35,722 bases of DNA from Paracoccaceae bacterium (GTDB taxonomy: Bacteria > Pseudomonadota > Alphaproteobacteria > Rhodobacterales > Rhodobacteraceae), in the NCBI GenBank assembly GCA_007116575.1, contig SKIF01000125.1, forward strand, positions 1 to 35,722, given 5' to 3'. Positions 34,615-35,722 of this stretch are shown here, one piece after another; the first letter of the stretch is position 1, and the number at the start of each line of letters is the position of its first letter. The position numbers and the translations under genes were made by a program. The notes under the pieces are model-generated. The model saw only the letters and a list, made by a program, of their open reading frames with translations, was not told where the DNA came from and did not search any database.

Positions 34615-35108
34615 GCACGCCCCTGCGCACAGGCGCGGCACAGACCCACGGCCTCGATCGTGCTGCGCGCGAGTACGAAGCCGACGGCATCGGCTGCCGC
34701 ACCGAGTGCGCGGGTCATGCCGTCGGCGCGCGCCTCGGTAACGCTGTCGCAGCTTTCGCAGATCAGGAAGGCGGCGCGGTGCTCATGCGCGGGCTGCGCG
34801 CAGGCGGTAAAGGCGTTGAGCCGCCGGATGCGATGCGCGAGCCCGTTCTCGACCAGAAAATTCAGCGCGCGATACGCCACCGGGGGCTGCGTGCCATAGC
34901 CTTCCGCCGCCAGCCGCTCGAGCACCTCATAGGCCCCCAGCGCGCCATGCGCCTCGAGCAGGATCTCCAGCGTGCGGCGGCGCACCGGGGTCAGCCGCAG
35001 ACCGGCCTCGCGCGCGCGCGCCTCGGCTTGCGCGAGGATCGCCTGGGCCTGCGATGTGCCGCTATGGTCGGGGCAGCAAAACCCGGCCTCGGGGCTGTGA
35101 TCGGTCAT
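34611..35108 (-). CDS. zur: Zinc uptake regulator, Fur family
   Basis: 165 residues: winged-helix segment LRLTPVRRRTLEILLEAHGALGAYEVLERL and PVAYRALNFLVENGLAHRI, then the metal-binding half with HEHRAAFLICESC (His108, His110, Cys117, Cys120) and GLCRAC (Cys157, Cys160). The CxxC pairs and position beside znu genes support Zur rather than Fur. An N-terminal FCCPDHSG adds two Cys. Zinc-loaded Zur should bind the box at 35125-35140 and repress both its own operon and znuA. The start ATG follows GAGG. Confidence 0.93.
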   Translation of the reverse strand: MTDHSPEAGFCCPDHSGTSQAQAILAQAEARAREAGLRLTPVRRRTLEILLEAHGALGAYEVLERLAAEGYGTQPPVAYRALNFLVENGLAHRIRRLNAFTACAQPAHEHRAAFLICESCDSVTEARADGMTRALGAAADAVGFVLARSTIEAVGLCRACAQGRA

Positions 35109-35117
35109 CGGAGCCTC

Positions 35118-35146
35118 TTGACTGTTATGATATAACATAAGATAGG
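35118..35146 (+). promoter_or_regulatory. Candidate znuA promoter enclosing the Zur box
   Basis: TTGACT (35118-35123), a 17-base spacer and GATAGG (35141-35146) match a sigma-70 promoter with a good -35 and weak -10, about 32 bases before the znuA ATG. The Zur palindrome fills the spacer. Confidence 0.5.
35125..35140. promoter_or_regulatory. Zur box between zur and znuA
   Basis: TTATGATATAACATAA is an inverted repeat with 14 of 16 positions symmetric and differs by one base from the ATGTTATAACAT core known for alphaproteobacterial Zur. It lies in the 69-base gap between divergent zur–znuCB and znuA, so one site can control both. Confidence 0.78.
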
Positions 35147-35177
35147 TTTCGTGACACTATTACACAAGGAGATCGTG

Positions 35178-35722
35178 ATGCGCTACTCGATAGCTCTCGC
35201 CTGTGCCATGTTCGGCACCCCGCTCGCCGCCCATGATCTGCGAATCGTGACCGATTTCCCGGTCACGCATTCTCTGGTCAGCATGGTTCTGGGCGATGTG
35301 GCCGAGGCCGATCTGCTGCTTGACCGCGGGGGCGATCCGCATTCCTTCCAGTTGCGCCCGAGCCAGGCGCAAGCGCTCTCTGACGCGGATCTGGTGTTCT
35401 GGGTGGGCGAAGAGCTGACCCCCTGGCTCGCCCGCGCGCTCGACGGTGTGGGCACGCGCGGCGAGGTGGTGACGCTGATAGATGCCGAGGGGCTGCATCT
35501 GCAGGACTTCCAGCACGGGCATTCCCACGATGACCATGGCCACTCGCATGATGATGACCACGGGCATTCCCACGACGACCACGGCCACTCGCATGATGAT
35601 GACCACGGGCATTCCCACGACGACCATGGTCACTCGCATGACGACCACGGGCATTCCCACGATGACCATGGCCACTCGCATGATGATGACCACGGGCATT
35701 CCCACGATGACCACGGCCACTC
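35178..35722 (+). CDS. znuA: Zinc ABC transporter substrate-binding protein (partial, 3' end outside window)
   Basis: Periplasmic zinc-binding protein of the ZnuABC importer. Signal peptide [18 protein letters not shown], then [20 protein letters not shown], the first zinc-ligand block [14 protein letters not shown] and [20 protein letters not shown], all standard for ZnuA. After HLQDFQH the protein enters a His/Asp-rich loop built of repeated [15 protein letters not shown] units that continues to the window end, at least 68 residues. ZnuA normally has such a loop of some 20-40 residues. AAGGAGA precedes the ATG at 35178. The C-terminal lobe is not visible, so intactness cannot be judged. Confidence 0.94.
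   Translation, partial: MRYSIALACAMFGTPLAAHDLRIVTDFPVTHSLVSMVLGDVAEADLLLDRGGDPHSFQLRPSQAQALSDADLVFWVGEELTPWLARALDGVGTRGEVVTLIDAEGLHLQDFQHGHSHDDHGHSHDDDHGHSHDDHGHSHDDDHGHSHDDHGHSHDDHGHSHDDHGHSHDDDHGHSHDDHGH
35517..35722 (+). repeat. 45-base tandem repeat within znuA
   Basis: Units begin GGGCATTCCCACGA at 35517, 35562, 35607, 35649 and 35694 (45, 45, 42, 45 bases and a truncated fifth). They differ by a few third-position T/C changes; the third lacks one Asp codon. Each is itself a 21+24-base near-duplicate, so the array is a nested repeat likely to change length in frame. Confidence 0.93.

Noticed and set aside
35160-35720. Minus-strand frame rich in Val/Met/Ile with apparent membrane repeats
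   Set aside because: It is the reverse of the znuA His-rich repeat and signal region; the repetitive hydrophobic pattern is a by-product.

Overview
The window is about 65% G+C, densely coded, and carries gene families and gene orders typical of Rhodobacterales (alphaproteobacteria, Rhodobacteraceae/Roseobacteraceae). Examples are the gcvT–gcvH pair under a tandem glycine riboswitch, folB–folP–glmM, glyQ…glyS followed by a PEP-utilising enzyme, zwf–pgl–pgi, obgE–proB–proA, and zur–znuC–znuB divergent from znuA. It reads as ordinary chromosome, mostly housekeeping, with a few acquired or decaying pieces. No transposase, CRISPR array, rRNA or recognisable tRNA was found.

Layout. 1–1690: glycine cleavage genes gcvT and gcvH (gcvH runs off the left edge), minus strand, preceded by a tandem glycine riboswitch and a candidate promoter. 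1740–2288: a gamma-glutamylcyclotransferase-like gene. 2437–5854: the minus-strand set folB, folP, glmM (folate and UDP-GlcNAc precursors). 5960–6988: a SleB-type cell wall hydrolase. 7160–14443: the minus-strand run glyQ, a DUF3800 gene of lower G+C, a small membrane-anchored protein, glyS and a pyruvate phosphate dikinase-like protein. 14530–17432: two plus-strand envelope proteins, namely a SPOR/peptidoglycan-binding protein with a dead trypsin-like domain and a lipoprotein. 17453–21283: zwf–pgl–pgi, the entry to the Entner–Doudoroff/pentose phosphate routes, with a LacI-type operator-like palindrome in front. 21328–26077: HNH nuclease, MFS transporter, esterase, DNA glycosylase, and a second divergent MFS transporter. 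26205–28091: an acyl-CoA synthetase. 28092–28741: a stretch with no intact gene that looks like decayed coding DNA. 28742–32855: a small outer membrane protein, then obgE–proB–proA (proline synthesis). 32927–35722: zinc uptake, with zur–znuC–znuB on the minus strand and znuA on the plus strand, sharing a promoter region with a clear Zur box; znuA runs off the right edge.

No wholly new multi-gene system was found. The most unusual items are: a trypsin-like domain lacking all three catalytic residues fused to SPOR and peptidoglycan-binding modules; a PPDK-like enzyme with an intact PEP half but eroded ATP site; a DUF3800 gene inside the glycyl-tRNA synthetase operon together with an A+T-rich patch inside glyS; and a 45-base tandem repeat encoding a very long His/Asp loop in ZnuA, alongside a His-rich tail on ZnuC.

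All family calls are from reading motifs and length; no database search was possible. Translation starts were chosen by family N-termini, ribosome-binding sites and overlaps, and uncertain ones are flagged.
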